Shown here: in pieces, positions 13,105 through 13,284 of the stretch
How the letters are laid out: each line of letters begins with the position of its first letter
Numbering within the stretch: the stretch's first letter is position 1
Position numbers and translations under genes: made by a program
Assembly: GCA_012839395.1 (NCBI GenBank)
Contig: DUNJ01000017.1
Location: 1 to 13,284, forward strand
Direction: 5' to 3'
DNA from: Tepidimicrobium sp.
GTDB taxonomy: Bacteria; Bacillota; Clostridia; Tissierellales; Tepidimicrobiaceae
Length of the DNA stretch: 13,284 nucleotides
Notes under the pieces: generated by a model
The model's input: the letters and a program-made list of their open reading frames with translations, nothing else
What the model was told of the DNA's origin: nothing
The model's database searches: none

Positions 13105-13284
13105 ATGTCTAAATATAATTATAACAAAAAGAATCCACGTGAGGTTAATATACCTACCTTTTAAAACGTTTATAGATACATCAAAGAAGGTCTTATCCCC
13201 TCACAAAGAGATCCTGATGTACTAAAAAGAAAAGATTTCGGCCATTGAGAAGCAGACTTACCGGTCCCTACCTTTTTTACCTTG
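13105..13284 (+). pseudogene. broken IS30-family transposase (5' remnant)
   Basis: The ATG at 13105 has AAGGGAG eight bases upstream. The frame reads MSKYNYNKKNPREVNIPTF, TAA (13162-13164), then NVYRYIKEGLIPSQRDPDVL, KRKDFGH, TGA (13246-13248), EADLPV, and runs off the window edge. The piece VYRYIKEGL and the block FGH-stop-EADL match IS30-type transposases, where FGHWExD carries the first catalytic Asp; the TGA replaces the Trp codon. Two in-frame stops and a much shortened distance between start and catalytic block show it is inactive. The region 13019-13104 may contain the element's left end, but no terminal repeat can be confirmed because the other end is outside the window. Confidence 0.7.

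Noticed and set aside
13162..13248. Recoding of the TGA in the IS30-like frame as selenocysteine
   Set aside because: The same frame also has a TAA, the TGA replaces a conserved Trp, and the protein is shortened, so it is ordinary decay.
1..13284. CRISPR arrays, tRNA or rRNA genes
   Set aside because: No regularly spaced repeats and no cloverleaf or rRNA sequence were seen on either strand.

Overview
The window looks like a chromosomal segment of a low-GC, anaerobic, selenium-using Clostridia/Tissierellia-type Firmicute. The evidence is AT-rich coding, strong AGGAGG/AAGGGGG Shine-Dalgarno (SD) sites, TTG starts, a T-box leader, a hybrid-cluster protein and a selenoprotein W-like gene with an in-frame UGA at the redox-active position. 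The species cannot be named from the sequence.

Positions 1-2340 (+ strand) hold molybdenum-cofactor and small housekeeping genes: the 3' end of moaC, two adjacent divergent MOSC-domain genes, a terminator, a moaD-type sulfur carrier (best start TTG), a 63-residue two-helix membrane protein, and a DJ-1/PfpI-family protein with its own promoter and terminator.

Positions 2404-7165 (+ strand) are the most interesting part. A cytosolic solute-binding-fold protein, a HypB/CobW-like GTPase with two CxxC pairs, and an ABC-type ATPase with no permease are packed together and followed by hcp (hybrid-cluster protein), whose cluster ligands are all present. The binding-fold protein and the ATPase begin with the same small N-terminal module, which resembles the DUF1858/ScdA_N type. 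I infer an uncharacterised NTP-driven system that assembles, repairs or feeds the Fe-S clusters of Hcp. A long bidirectional terminator closes the unit.

Positions 7178-7420 (- strand) encode an 80-residue selenoprotein W-like (Rdx family) protein with a CxxU motif at residues 10-13. UGA is read as selenocysteine, and a hairpin fitting a bacterial SECIS follows it. No intact gene lies in 7421-7951, only two identical perfect DnaA boxes and a decayed fragment of a TrkH/KtrB potassium transporter.

Positions 7952-12995 (- strand) are a complete branched-chain amino acid ABC importer operon, livJ-livH-livM-livG-livF. It is preceded by a consensus promoter with a perfect palindrome in the spacer, a T-box leader with a probable isoleucine (AUC) specifier, an intrinsic terminator and a possible 20-codon leader ORF. 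A hairpin between livJ and livH probably sets the higher level of the binding protein. The right edge (13105-13284) is a broken IS30-family transposase.
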